Shown here piece by piece: positions 35,179-44,484 of a stretch of 64,000 bases of DNA. This DNA is from Nocardia terpenica (GTDB taxonomy: Bacteria; Actinomycetota; Actinomycetes; Mycobacteriales; Mycobacteriaceae), in contig NZ_JABMCZ010000002.1 in NCBI RefSeq assembly GCF_013186535.1, forward strand, positions 992,001-1,056,000. Reading direction: 5' to 3'. A model generated the notes under the pieces. That model was not told the origin of the DNA, did no database searches, and was given only the letters and a program-made list of their open reading frames with translations. How positions within the stretch are numbered: position 1 is the stretch's first letter; the number at the start of each line of letters is the position of its first letter. A program made the position numbers and the translations under genes.

Positions 35179-36906
35179 CTACTGTCGCAGGGCTCGGTAA
35201 ATTGTTTCGCGCGCGACCTGGCCCTCGGGTGTGGGGGAGGTTACCCAGATATGGATCATCTGCGATGCCTCGTGGTATTCGAGGTGAGTCCCTGCGAAAT
35301 TGGGTGCCAGGGCTGCGTATTTGCGGGCCTGGCAGTTCAGGATGTCGTGGGTTCCGCTGAACAGGAGCAGGCGGCCGAGGTGGTCGTTGTTGCCGAGCAT
35401 CGGGCTGACGCGGGCGTCGGTCGCCGATAGGCCGCCGCGGTAGAGGCTGTTGAGGTAGCGGCATCCGGCCGGGCTGAGGAACGGGTCGACTTTGTCGAGC
35501 GCCTCCAGTTCCGGCTCGGTGAGCCGGATGTCGAGTGTGGGCGCGATCAATACGGTCAGGTGCGGGTTGGGCACGCCCCGGTCGCGCAGAATCTGCGCCG
35601 CGGACAAGGTGATCGTCGCGCCGACCGAATCACCGATGAGGTTCACGTTCCCGGCACCGTTGTCGGTGATCAGCTGTGCGGTGATGTCGGCGAGTGTGTC
35701 CGGCACGAACTCGCCGGTGCCCTCGGGCGCCAGCGGGTAGAGCGGAATGACCACGCGCGCGGCGGCATTCGTGATCAACTCCCCGCAGAGAAACCAGTCG
35801 CCGTCGGCGATCTGCATGACCCAGCCGCCACCGTGTACATAGACAATGGTGCGTTCGGGCGCGCGATCGCGTGCGGTCGCGGTGTGCACCATCCATTCAT
35901 TGCCGCGCGCATCCGTGGTTACTTCTGTGCTGACTGCGAATTTCTCGGCGAAATCCGTCGGCGGCCGGGTCGTCGTCGCGCGGCGCAACAGCTCCGCCTC
36001 GACGGAGTTTTCGGGCGGCTGTGTCGCTGCCGACCGCCGCAGCAGTTCCGCGGTGGCCTTGGCGGCTTCGACCGACACCACCATCTGCTTGACACCCAAC
36101 CGGCGGATCTGGTCAGCGTATTGCTGCGCCTGCGAACTCGGGCGGCGCACCGCGGCGATGGTGCCGACCCGCGGATCGGGGTGGGTGACCGGGCGGCCGA
36201 GCGGGACCGCCGTGTCGTTCCAGCTGCGGAACTCGGTGGCCCAGCCGAGTCCGGAAAGCCACCGTTCGACATCGAAATCGATCTCGAGCGAAAACCTGGC
36301 CACGCCGAAAAGGCTGCCGGGCGCTGACAGTTCGGTGAGGGTCGCCACGACACGCTGACTCCACTCCTGCGCCGAGGATCCGAGCGTGCCCTCGTCCACC
36401 CAGCATGTCGGCACGCCGACTCGGAAGCCGCTGTCCAGCAGTGCTTTCCGCCAATCATGGCGCAGGTCGGTGGCAACGACTCGACGCAGGCAGGTCGGCA
36501 CCGCGCCCGCGTGGTCCAGCACCGGCTCCTTGAACGAGAACATGTCGGGAAGGTCGATTTCGAACACGACCGTCTCCCGGGGCAGGCCCAGACGAAACGC
36601 CCGGGTGTCCAAACCCGCACCGAGCAATACGATTTGGCGGATACCGGCGTCCAGCGCCGCACCGACCCGGTCGTCGACCAAACGCACCGCGACGGTGCGG
36701 CTCTCGTAGAACTGGTCTGCGACGGCCATCAGCTGCGCCCACCGTTCCGCCGCGAATCCCGCACGCGCCGCGTCGACGAATGCCCGCGCCAGCGGGTCGC
36801 CGTAGAGCCGGTCCGCGCGTTCGGTCTCGCGCGCCCGGATGACCGCGACCCCGATCGCGGTCACCGCGACGCCTTCGACCGGAACATTCGATGCCGTATC
36901 GACCAT
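35179..36906 (-). CDS. Fused TIGR00027-type methyltransferase and alpha/beta hydrolase
   Basis: A 575-residue two-domain protein. Residues about 1-265 are a SAM-dependent methyltransferase of the leucine carboxyl methyltransferase-like TIGR00027 group, frequent in mycolata: VLLGAGLDTRAFRLGLP, VFEIDLPDMF and CWVDEGTL. Residues about 330-575 are an alpha/beta hydrolase fold-3 enzyme: YVHGGGWVMQ oxyanion motif, GDSVGATITLS nucleophile elbow, FSGTHDIL acid and MIHIWV base. ATG 36906 follows GAGGGAGAGG. Both catalytic sets appear complete. The fusion suggests methylation and ester cleavage on related substrates, but the chemistry is not known. Confidence 0.85.
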   Translation of the reverse strand: MVDTASNVPVEGVAVTAIGVAVIRARETERADRLYGDPLARAFVDAARAGFAAERWAQLMAVADQFYESRTVAVRLVDDRVGAALDAGIRQIVLLGAGLDTRAFRLGLPRETVVFEIDLPDMFSFKEPVLDHAGAVPTCLRRVVATDLRHDWRKALLDSGFRVGVPTCWVDEGTLGSSAQEWSQRVVATLTELSAPGSLFGVARFSLEIDFDVERWLSGLGWATEFRSWNDTAVPLGRPVTHPDPRVGTIAAVRRPSSQAQQYADQIRRLGVKQMVVSVEAAKATAELLRRSAATQPPENSVEAELLRRATTTRPPTDFAEKFAVSTEVTTDARGNEWMVHTATARDRAPERTIVYVHGGGWVMQIADGDWFLCGELITNAAARVVIPLYPLAPEGTGEFVPDTLADITAQLITDNGAGNVNLIGDSVGATITLSAAQILRDRGVPNPHLTVLIAPTLDIRLTEPELEALDKVDPFLSPAGCRYLNSLYRGGLSATDARVSPMLGNNDHLGRLLLFSGTHDILNCQARKYAALAPNFAGTHLEYHEASQMIHIWVTSPTPEGQVARETIYRALRQ

Positions 36907-36968
36907 GGCCTCTCCCTCACTGATCATCAAAACAGCTGTGCGAGAACGTAGTTGGACGACAATGGCGT

Positions 36969-37889
36969 TCAGGTCGCCCCCTCCAGATCGACCCGAGCGC
37001 TATAGATCGGCAGCATCGTCGCCAACCACGCCGTCGCGGTGACCGGCCAATCATCTCCAGCGTCGGCGGGTTCGCGCTTGAACAAACCTGCTACGCCGAG
37101 AGCGTCCTCGGGAATCCATCGGATGTATCGCAAAAGTTTGCTCGGAACGAAGCCCAGCAGCTGACGGCATGCTCGGCTGAAGTGGGCCGAATCGGCGAAT
37201 CCAGTGTCATGGGCCGCGTCGGTGATGGAGTGCCCGGCCGCGCACAGCTCCAAGGCGCGTTGCAGCCGCAGGCTCAGCACATATCTGCGGAATGGGACGC
37301 CCAGATCCGACCTGATTACATGCGCCAGCCGGTCCTTGGAAATCCCGATGTCACCGGCCAAATCGGCCAAACGCACCGGACCGGCCAACCGATCGGGCAG
37401 CAGGTGCATCAGTTCCCTGACCGCGGGGTGGCCGACGAAACCGGCGTTCATGCGGGGCAGGCAATTGGCGGCCATGATCGAACGTGCGGCTGCCAATCCG
37501 CTGCGCGGCCAGTCCCGCGGCGCCCCGCTGATCCGATCGAGACCGGCGATCCGGGACAACGCGACCCACTCCCCGGCACCCGCGCTCGCCGACATCACCC
37601 AGGTGGGATCGGCGAACCACTCCGGTGCCACATACAGCAGCAACCCCCGGGCCGTGCCCCGCACGATTGCATGAGGGACGCCCGACGGGATCACCGCCGC
37701 CTCGCACACACACCCGCCGCCGGAACCGTCGGCCAGAAAGAATGGATCATCGAAGGCGACCACAATCTGCACGGCCCGATGACTGTGCATCCCTTTCGTG
37801 GCAACCGCACCCGCGTACAGCGCATACCCAGGCCCCGCGACCGCCACGCCCTTCCACCACCACTGCGGCTCCGACAACCTTCCACACAT
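36969..37889 (-). CDS. AraC family transcriptional regulator
   Basis: A 306-residue regulator. The N-terminal cupin-like sensing part includes TKGMHSHRAVQIVVAFDDPFF. The C-terminal part has the two HTH motifs: LAGDIGISKDRLAHVIRSDLG and ITDAAHDTGFADSAHFSRACR. ATG 37889 with AGGGGGAC upstream is preferred to the longer frame. It lies upstream of the methyltransferase-hydrolase fusion, same strand, gap of 62 bases, and may control it. Confidence 0.85.
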   Translation of the reverse strand: MCGRLSEPQWWWKGVAVAGPGYALYAGAVATKGMHSHRAVQIVVAFDDPFFLADGSGGGCVCEAAVIPSGVPHAIVRGTARGLLLYVAPEWFADPTWVMSASAGAGEWVALSRIAGLDRISGAPRDWPRSGLAAARSIMAANCLPRMNAGFVGHPAVRELMHLLPDRLAGPVRLADLAGDIGISKDRLAHVIRSDLGVPFRRYVLSLRLQRALELCAAGHSITDAAHDTGFADSAHFSRACRQLLGFVPSKLLRYIRWIPEDALGVAGLFKREPADAGDDWPVTATAWLATMLPIYSARVDLEGAT

Positions 37890-38142
37890 GCCGTCCCCCT
37901 GGTTCCCGAAGGCTCCGAACGCCCCGCTGCACGTTCTCACCCGATCCAACCGCACCGGCGGGCACATGTCGCAGGCTCGGCCACAACACCCGCCGAGGCG
38001 CGACTCGAGCAACACCACCGCAATACAGGCGGGAACCCCGACCCGCCCGGCTGGCACGACAGCCTGTTCGGCGATGTAGTAAGTACACCGGCGGATCGGA
38101 TTCGGTCTTCAAAGATGAGTACGTTGATGGCGGCCTTGGTTC

Positions 38143-38799
38143 TTACTCCGTATCGGGGGTGCCGAAGGTCGATTCGAGCGGCGGGAGCATAGCCCGGGAA
38201 TCGTGCCCATTGGCCCAGAGGCCGACCACGAAAGCCGCTGCGGCTTCCATATATCGGGCTTGCCGCAGGCCTCCGGCGCGGACGGGGCGCAGGTTCAGGT
38301 CCTCGGCCAGGTCGCACACCAGACCCACGGCGGGCGGGTGATCGCCACAGAGCGGCACGGTCAGCGTGCGGCCCTCGAATTCGCGGTGCGGTGCCGCCCA
38401 GACTTCGGCGGCCAGCAGGTTGAATGCCTTCACCACATAGGCGTCCGGGACGGTCGCGGAGATCCGCTCTGCCACAGCGTATTCCGAGAGGGTGAGGCCG
38501 CCTTCGTCGGGCAGGAAGGCATTGGTGCAGTCGATGAGCGTGCGCCCGGCAAAGGTTTCCGATCCGGCGACCGCAAGCACCTCCCCCAACGCGGCGACGG
38601 GCAGCGCAAGTAGAGTCGCCTCCCCGAATCGTGCCGCTTCGTCGATGGTTACGCCCCGCGCGCCGTGTCCGATCTCGGTCGATGCCGCTGCGGCAGCCGC
38701 CGAATTCCGCGCTCCTACCGCGATGTCGTGCCCTGCCGCGGCCCAGCCGCCACCCAACGCCCGCGCCATCGCCCCGGCTCCGATGATTCCGATACGCAT
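38143..38799 (-). CDS. NADPH-dependent F420/NAD(P)-binding reductase
   Basis: A 218-residue Rossmann-fold protein of the F420H2:NADP oxidoreductase (Fno)-like family. MRIGIIGAGAMARALGGGWAAAG is the dinucleotide-binding motif, VGARN carries the Arg for NADP phosphate, and AYVVKAFNLLAAEVW is typical of the family. Start 38799. Divergent from an HxlR regulator, with a palindromic operator between them, so its expression is probably redox- or ligand-controlled. The exact substrate is uncertain. Confidence 0.8.
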   Translation of the reverse strand: MRIGIIGAGAMARALGGGWAAAGHDIAVGARNSAAAAAASTEIGHGARGVTIDEAARFGEATLLALPVAALGEVLAVAGSETFAGRTLIDCTNAFLPDEGGLTLSEYAVAERISATVPDAYVVKAFNLLAAEVWAAPHREFEGRTLTVPLCGDHPPAVGLVCDLAEDLNLRPVRAGGLRQARYMEAAAAFVVGLWANGHDSRAMLPPLESTFGTPDTE

Positions 38800-38876
38800 G
38801 TCAACTCTCGATGAGAGGGTCGTGTTTACGGGTTGAACGCTAGGAATTCCGATACGAACGTGAAGGTGCGTATCGG
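38789..38876. promoter_or_regulatory. HxlR operator region
   Basis: CCGATACG (38849-38856) and its exact complement CGTATCGG (38869-38876) are spaced 12 bases apart, between the divergent reductase and HxlR genes. A third CCGATACG half-site lies at 38789-38796, over the reductase start. This is a likely binding site for the HxlR protein. Confidence 0.6.
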
Positions 38877-38894
38877 CAATGGCAGTCTGGAACT

Positions 38895-39281
38895 GTGACA
38901 CCGGAGATGGACACGCAGGTCGTCTACGACTCGTATGGCGAGTACGAATCCGATTGCCCCGCACGCCTGGCCGTCGATCTCTTTGCCAACTCCTGGCTGA
39001 CGGTGATCGTGTACACGTTGCGGAACGGTCCCATGCGGCCGGTGGAACTGCACCGCGCCATCGGCGGCATCAGCCAGAAGATGCTCACCCAGACTTTGCG
39101 CCGCATGGAGCAGATGGGATTGCTGCAACGTCGCCGCTACGCCGAAGCTCCCCCGCGCGTGGATTACGACCTGACGCAGGCGGGCCGCGACTTGCTAATC
39201 CCCATCTTCGCCCTGGGAAAGTGGGCGGAACGCCACGGCGATACGGTGCGCACCGCCCTTTACGGCGACGATCAGGAATGA
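38895..39281 (+). CDS. HxlR family transcriptional regulator
   Basis: A 128-residue winged-helix regulator. The conserved N-terminal Cys (ESDCPARLAVDLFANSWLTVIV) and the wing segment (ISQKMLTQTLRRMEQMGLLQRRRYAE) are clear. GTG start at 38895. It is divergent from the reductase gene; HxlR proteins usually sense electrophiles or oxidants and repress the adjacent oxidoreductase. Confidence 0.85.
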   Translation: MTPEMDTQVVYDSYGEYESDCPARLAVDLFANSWLTVIVYTLRNGPMRPVELHRAIGGISQKMLTQTLRRMEQMGLLQRRRYAEAPPRVDYDLTQAGRDLLIPIFALGKWAERHGDTVRTALYGDDQE

Positions 39282-39489
39282 TCCCGCAGACGGCCCGCAC
39301 AACCGAACGGTCAACCGACGAAACGTAATTCGACACTACGGTGTGCTCGGGCGGGGCCGGATGGTCACGGCCTGGTGATCTTCCGAATGCCCACGCTGGC
39401 CACTTCGGTCAGCGCGGAAAGCGGCATTTCGCGGGTTCGTCGTGCAGGTGCGCGGTCATTGGTGGCCCGGTCGGCCACAGTCCGTGACT

Positions 39490-39846
39490 CTAGGAGACCG
39501 CAAATGCGGTGATCGCGTGGACGACGCAGGCGAACAAGGGTCCAGCAACCATTACCGCTTCCCGGCGCTGAGCGCCGAGCACGGCGTCTGCGGCCTGAGC
39601 GAGGGCCGCGACGACCAGAACGAGAACGCTGACGATGCTGTGCGAGAAGAAGGGCACCGAGCCCGCCACAAATCCCAACGGCACCGCTCTGGCCGCATAC
39701 ACCCGCGCGTAGAAACGCTCTCCCGCGGTGGGATTCGCTTCGTGACTCATGGCCGACGGACGGAGAGCCGCCACCACGGCGAAGCCGATGCCTATCAGAG
39801 AGACCACGCCATTGAGCACCGTCAGAACGATCATCCCGACGCTCAT
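39490..39846 (-). CDS. Small membrane protein (DUF4267-like)
   Basis: A 118-residue protein with four membrane segments, starting MSVGMIVLTVLNGVVSLIGIG; ATG 39846 follows CAGGAGGAGC. PTAGERFYARVYAARAVPLG is the conserved cytoplasmic loop of small DoxX-like or DUF4267-like proteins. No enzyme motif. Stands alone. Confidence 0.65.
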   Translation of the reverse strand: MSVGMIVLTVLNGVVSLIGIGFAVVAALRPSAMSHEANPTAGERFYARVYAARAVPLGFVAGSVPFFSHSIVSVLVLVVAALAQAADAVLGAQRREAVMVAGPLFACVVHAITAFAVS

Positions 39847-40151
39847 GCTCCTCCTGAGTATTGTCCGATCCAGCCGCGATCAACGGCCACCGTAGCGCCG
39901 TGAACGTGAAGTTCGAGGGTTCAGGAGACCGGCGAGCCCGTGTCGGCGGTTATGCGATCGAAGCCAGGCGCCTCCTGGAAGGAGACAGACCCGCTCTGCG
40001 GCGCAGAAAGCGGCGTGTGTGTGCGTTGGAAGCCATTCTCGCCCAACCGAACTGAACGATCGACCAACGCACGACATGCGGCATAGAAAGACGTTCTGCG
40101 CGCCAGTTCTGTCGGCGTGGGGAACTGTGAGCGCAGCTTTAACGTTGCGAT
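39847..40151. other. Intergenic region with dispersed repeat
   Basis: About 305 bp. It includes a 64-bp segment (40021-40084) about 75% identical to 8806-8869. No gene recognised. Confidence 0.4.
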
Positions 40152-40371
40152 TCAGTCGGTGCGGGTGTCGTGTGCCGCGCGGTTGGCGAATACTTCGTCC
40201 ATGTGGGTTTCGGCCCAGTTCTTGCAGGGGTCGCCGGGTTGATGTGAGCCGCCGTTGCCGAGTGTGGTCACGATCAGCGCGACCCATTTGTCGGAGATCC
40301 GTTCCAGCAGTTTGCGGCTCGGGCATGCCGCCAGGAAAGCGTTGTATTCGGCCTTGGACTGGGCTCTCTTC
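40152..40371 (-). pseudogene. HxlR regulator remnant with internal deletion
   Basis: On the minus strand, frame ending at 40152: the N-terminal part (AEYNAFLAACPSRKLLERISDKW then VALIVTTLGNG) is clearly HxlR, with the conserved Cys. It then jumps to a C-terminal-type tail (NWAETHMDEVFANRAAHD). The winged helix is missing and there is no start codon. Its 5' end abuts the truncated aldo/keto reductase. Confidence 0.7.
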
Positions 40372-40372
40372 T

Positions 40373-41080
40373 GGCATCACCCACATCGATACCGCCGATG
40401 CCTACGGGCCACGCGTCACCAATCAGTTGATCCGCGAAGCACTGCGCCCTTATCCCGAATCGCTCCATATCGTGACCAAGGTCGGCGCGACTCGCGATCA
40501 GCAGGGCGGATGGCCCCCGGCCCGGCGGCCCGAACAGCTGCGCCGCGCCGTCCACGAGAACCTGGAGGCGCTCGGCCTCGAAGTGCTCGACGTGGTCGAC
40601 CTCCGGCTCGGCAATGCCGCAGGGCCACAGCCCGGTTCACTCGCAGAGCCCTTCGAGACCCTCGCCGAACTCCAGCAGCAAGGGCTGATCCGCCGCCTCG
40701 GCGTGAGCAACGCGACGGCCGAACAGGTCGCCGAAGCGCAAACGATCGCGCCGATCGTCTGCGTGCAGAACATGTACAACCTGGCCCACCGCCGCGACGA
40801 CGAACTGATCGTCACCCTCGCCGGGCAGGGCATCGCCTACGTACCGTTCTTCCCACTCGGTGGATTCAACCCGCTGCAGTCCGCAGCACTGTCGGCCGTC
40901 GCCACCCGAATGAATGCGACACCGATGTCGGTAGCCCTGGCCTGGCTACTGCACCGATCACCGAACATCCTGCTGATCCCCGGCACCTCGTCGACGACCC
41001 ACCTCCGCGAGAACCTCACCGGCGCGGGACTACCGCTCTCCGATAAGGAAATCGACGAGTTGGAAAAGATCAGCCACTAG
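40373..41080 (+). pseudogene. Aldo/keto reductase, 5'-truncated
   Basis: About 235 codons of a family normally of about 280. It opens in the middle of the fold at GITHIDTADAYGP (catalytic Asp and Tyr) and continues through HIVTKVGATRD (Lys), VDLRLGNAAG and LLIPGTSSTTHLRENL to a normal C-terminus. The first strand and cofactor region are missing and no start codon fits; the open frame upstream is foreign sequence. The junction with the HxlR remnant marks a deletion. Confidence 0.8.
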
Positions 41081-41655
41081 ACGAGTTCCGGCCGGACAGT
41101 GCGGGCTGGACCAGGCCGTACGGGGGCGACCGTATTTCCAGCGCCTTCCTGGCAGGTCACGATCAGCAGCCTGCGGCACTCGTGCTCGGTCACGGTGGCA
41201 GACCGTACGGTTCAGGCTTGCCCGATTCACTCCAGTCTTCGGCACCAGCGTGCAGGTGACGAGGCCCCGATGCCGTCCACGAGCCGGGCCACGCTGGACT
41301 CTCTGGGTCGAGCATCGGGCTCAGCTCGGCCATCGCGGGGGACCGTCGATGAATCGACGTCTGTTCGATGCACACCGCACCGCCGTCACCGAGTCGTCGA
41401 CAATTCGGCAGAGCCCCAGCACGCCAGTCTGGCCACATGCCTGTCGCGCCGCAGCTCGATCGAGTGCTCTTACCTCAGGTCAACGGGCATCTACGCCCCA
41501 GGTTGGCGAATATTTGGCAAGTTCTGCGAACTCTATGGACGATGTCACATTGCGCGCTGTACACATTGTTCATAGCCTGCCAACAGGATGCGCGTTGGAC
41601 CCGCCTGGACAACTCCAGGCAATCGCTCGAGCTTCTGCCCGACCCGAGGCGGTTC
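41081..41655. other. Gene-free stretch upstream of GGDEF gene
   Basis: About 575 bp. Several overlapping frames without protein character. The lower-GC part at 41480-41590 may carry the promoter of the cyclase gene. Confidence 0.4.
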
Positions 41656-42852
41656 ATGACCGACAGTCGATCGCTGTACCGGACCTGGTGGCGAGACCGG
41701 GTTGATTATCGCTGGCTGGTCGAGACTCTCCAAAGTCATTCCGCGCTACGCGGTTTCAAGCTGATGCTGGGGGCCGGGGGCATCGTCATGCTGATGATCG
41801 CGGTGCTGGCCGCGGTGGCGCAGGGCGATGTGTCGGGGCCGCTCGGCTGGCAGGGTGGGATCGAGGCCGCCGTGGCCGGGGCCTGGACCCTGCGCTGGTG
41901 GTTGCTGCCGTGGCCGCGGGAAATCGAATCGCTGGCGTGGATCGCGCTTTTCGATCTCGACACCACCGCCAACGACCTGCTGGCCCACGATCGTGTCATC
42001 GCGGTGCTGGGAATCGTGCTGCTGATGGCGATGGGCGGGTATGTGACCGTCTTCCACGGGCCGCGCGTGCTGGCGCTGCATGTCGGGTGGTCGATGCTGG
42101 CGGCGGTGGTGCTGGGGGTGGTGATCGCCACCGGCTATCTGCCGAACACCGGACGCGAGCCCGAGGCCACCGGACAGTGGTACCGGGATGTGGCCCTGGC
42201 CCTCGCGATCGTGCTGGTCATGCTGGTCGTGGTCGGCGTGATCCTGCCCTTCGTGCAGCTGTGCCATTGGATCGTGCGCGTGGACGCGCTGTCGGATCCG
42301 CTGACCAAACTGCTGAACCGCCGCGGCCTGGATTCCTATGTGGTCTCGCACGTCGGCCGGTGCGGACGCCGGTCCGCCTACGTGGCGACAGTGGATCTGG
42401 ACCGCTTCAAGACCGTGAACGACACCTTCGGCCATCCGTTCGGCGACGAGGCGCTCGTGCACACCGCGCAGCGCCTCAGGCAGGTCGCCGACATCGAGGC
42501 GCTCGTGGCGCGGACCGGCGGTGAGGAATTCGTCGTGGTCGGCTACCTGACCGAGGACCCGATCGCCGTGGGCGAGCGGCTGCGCCGCGCCGTCGAAACC
42601 ATGCCCGGTCTCCCGGTGACGATCACCGCCAGCGTCGGGGTCGCGGTGGCCGACGCCTCGCAGCCGAACACCGAGTACACCGAGGCCACCTTCCAGCGCC
42701 TGCTGCACCGCTCCGACTCCGCGATGTACCGGGCGAAACGGTTGGGCGGCAACACCGTTGTGGTCGCCGACCGGGACGAGCCGGTACCGACCCTGCCGCC
42801 GCGACCGATGACAGCCATCCCGGACCGCCCTGCGATCCCGGGTTCCGCGTAA
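41656..42852 (+). CDS. Membrane-bound diguanylate cyclase (GGDEF)
   Basis: A 398-residue protein. Residues about 30-215 hold six or so membrane segments (LMLGAGGIVMLMIAVLAAVA; VIAVLGIVLLMAMGGYVTVF; ALALAIVLVMLVVVGVILPF). The GGDEF domain starts at DPLTKLLNRRGLD; VDLDRFKTVNDTFGH and ARTGGEEFVV (the active-site GGEEF) are intact, so synthesis of cyclic di-GMP is expected. No clear RxxD inhibitory site was seen before the GGEEF. ATG 41656, with GAGGCGG upstream, is preferred to the longer frame. Confidence 0.9.
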   Translation: MTDSRSLYRTWWRDRVDYRWLVETLQSHSALRGFKLMLGAGGIVMLMIAVLAAVAQGDVSGPLGWQGGIEAAVAGAWTLRWWLLPWPREIESLAWIALFDLDTTANDLLAHDRVIAVLGIVLLMAMGGYVTVFHGPRVLALHVGWSMLAAVVLGVVIATGYLPNTGREPEATGQWYRDVALALAIVLVMLVVVGVILPFVQLCHWIVRVDALSDPLTKLLNRRGLDSYVVSHVGRCGRRSAYVATVDLDRFKTVNDTFGHPFGDEALVHTAQRLRQVADIEALVARTGGEEFVVVGYLTEDPIAVGERLRRAVETMPGLPVTITASVGVAVADASQPNTEYTEATFQRLLHRSDSAMYRAKRLGGNTVVVADRDEPVPTLPPRPMTAIPDRPAIPGSA

Positions 42853-42880
42853 TGATTCCCGCGCCGCTGTCGGAGTTTGT

Positions 42881-43321
42881 TCAGATTTCTTGGTACCGGG
42901 CGAGTATCTGCTTCACCGCGTCGGTGACGGGTGGTTCCTCGGTGAGGTTTGTCCATGTGTAGGCGTCATGCTCTTGAAGCACGACCGGTTCGGCCGACGC
43001 TACCTCGACGGTGAAGTTGAATTGTCGGCTCTGCTTGCCGCTGCCGGATTCATAGTCGAAGTCGCCCAGGTAGTGCGTTATCCGGGTGACATCGAGGCCG
43101 GTCTCCTCCTTGACTTCCCGAATGAGGGCTTGATCGAGAGCCTCGCCCGGTTCGACTTTACCGCTGGGCAGCTCCCAGATGCCGCCCATGAAGTCGTCCG
43201 TCGGCCGCTGCAGGAGCAGGACTTTGCCATCGAATTGGATGATGGCGCCGACAACGAGTTGCTGCACCTCGTCGCGTGCCGCCTGGCTGACCAGCTGGCC
43301 GAGCAAGGATCTGTGAACCAT
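42881..43321 (-). CDS. NUDIX hydrolase
   Basis: A 146-residue hydrolase of nucleoside-diphosphate-linked compounds. The NUDIX box GKVEPGEALDQALIREVKEE is complete and followed by TGL. The N-terminus has a hydrophobic strand (VVGAIIQFDGKVLLLQRP). Start 43321 with GGAACCC upstream. The substrate cannot be predicted. It stands alone between a convergent GGDEF gene and the oxidoreductase. Confidence 0.85.
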   Translation of the reverse strand: MVHRSLLGQLVSQAARDEVQQLVVGAIIQFDGKVLLLQRPTDDFMGGIWELPSGKVEPGEALDQALIREVKEETGLDVTRITHYLGDFDYESGSGKQSRQFNFTVEVASAEPVVLQEHDAYTWTNLTEEPPVTDAVKQILARYQEI

Positions 43322-43485
43322 GGGTTCCTATCCTGTCCCAGCTTGCGGTTACCAGTGCAGGCAACACCGAAATCGGCTGTACCGACCAGCACGATAATCC
43401 CACGCCCCGCAGGGCCGTCGACTGATCACCTGTAGTCAGCGGGCAATCGACCGTGGGATCAGAGTCCAGTACTGCGGATGCGGTG

Positions 43486-44331
43486 CTAGCCGATGAGGTC
43501 GGCGATGCGGTTGATCTGGTCGGGGTCGCGGGCCCAGCAGTAGAGCATCAGTTCGTCGGCGCCGAGGTTTTCGAATTGGGTTATGGCCGTTCGGATCTGG
43601 TGGGGGGTGGTTAGCATGCCGTTGGTCATGTGGTTGGCGTGGCCGCTGAATTCGTAGTAGGCGGCGATTGCGGTGCGGGCCTCGTCGGTGGGCTGGGGGC
43701 CGAGGGCGACGTTTATTTGGGCGACTATGCGTGGTTTGCCGGGGCGGTCGTGGGCGTGCCAGGAGCGGCGGGCCGTTTCTATGAGGTTCTCGGCCCAGGA
43801 GGGGGCGGCGGCGCAGAGCAGGCCGCCGCCCCAGCGGCCGATCCGGTCGAGGGCGGCCGGTTGGAAGCCGCCGAACAGGAGTTCGGGGCCGTCGGGGTCG
43901 GTGGGGGCGGGGCCGATGGGGCCGCAGTCGGCGCTGTAGCGGTCACCGGCCCACAGCCGCCGCATGAGCGCGATCTGCTGGTCCAGTCGCCGCCCGCGGG
44001 TGCGAATATCGGTGCCGGACGCCTCGTGATCGTCGGTGCGGCCGCCGACGCCCAGGCCGAGCACCAGCCGGCCGCCGGACATTCGGTCCAGGGTGGCGAC
44101 CTGCTTGGCCAGCAGGACCGGGTCGCGCAGCGGCGCGATCAGGACCTCGGTCTGCAATCGGATCCGATGGGTGACCCCGGCCAGCAGGGAGAGCGCCACC
44201 AGCGGTTCGGGATTGTCGTAGACGAGCCGGTCGAGCAGGCCGAGCGTGGAGAACGGGCCCGCTTCGGCGCGGCGGGCCCATTCGGGCAGGTCGGCGGGGT
44301 CGGCGATGGGAAGGCCGAGACCGATACGCAT
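43486..44331 (-). CDS. LLM class F420-dependent oxidoreductase
   Basis: A 281-residue luciferase-like TIM-barrel enzyme. MRIGLGLPIADPADL begins the barrel; IRLQTEVLIAPLRDPVLLAKQVATLD and GGRLVLGLGVGGR are the family signatures for flavin or F420 binding. ATG 44331 follows GGAGGATT. Mycolata use coenzyme F420 with many such enzymes. It is transcribed in the same direction as the P450 but as a separate gene. Confidence 0.85.
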   Translation of the reverse strand: MRIGLGLPIADPADLPEWARRAEAGPFSTLGLLDRLVYDNPEPLVALSLLAGVTHRIRLQTEVLIAPLRDPVLLAKQVATLDRMSGGRLVLGLGVGGRTDDHEASGTDIRTRGRRLDQQIALMRRLWAGDRYSADCGPIGPAPTDPDGPELLFGGFQPAALDRIGRWGGGLLCAAAPSWAENLIETARRSWHAHDRPGKPRIVAQINVALGPQPTDEARTAIAAYYEFSGHANHMTNGMLTTPHQIRTAITQFENLGADELMLYCWARDPDQINRIADLIG

Positions 44332-44484
44332 GGAATCCTCCAATGGAAGTGGGTAAGCAGAACACGCCGCCCACTCCGCGCCTCACGAACCGAGGCTGGG
44401 CTCCCGCTCTGCGGCAATACTTCTGGAGAGCACTGATTGGATTGGGGTCACCATAGATCGAATCGGGCGCCCCGCGCAACTCGG

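Noticed and set aside
34680..35360. A 226-codon intact protein gene at the integrase relic
   Set aside because: Only the first third of the frame resembles integrase and it switches frame at the catalytic box. The remainder overlaps the 3' end of the methyltransferase-hydrolase gene antisense.
40019..40372. N-terminal extension of the aldo/keto reductase
   Set aside because: The extension is antisense to HxlR-derived sequence and to the dispersed repeat. It has no aldo/keto reductase features, so the gene is treated as truncated.
41746..42708. A 320-codon minus-strand frame opposite the GGDEF gene
   Set aside because: His/Gln/Arg-rich antisense shadow. The plus strand encodes an intact GGEEF protein.
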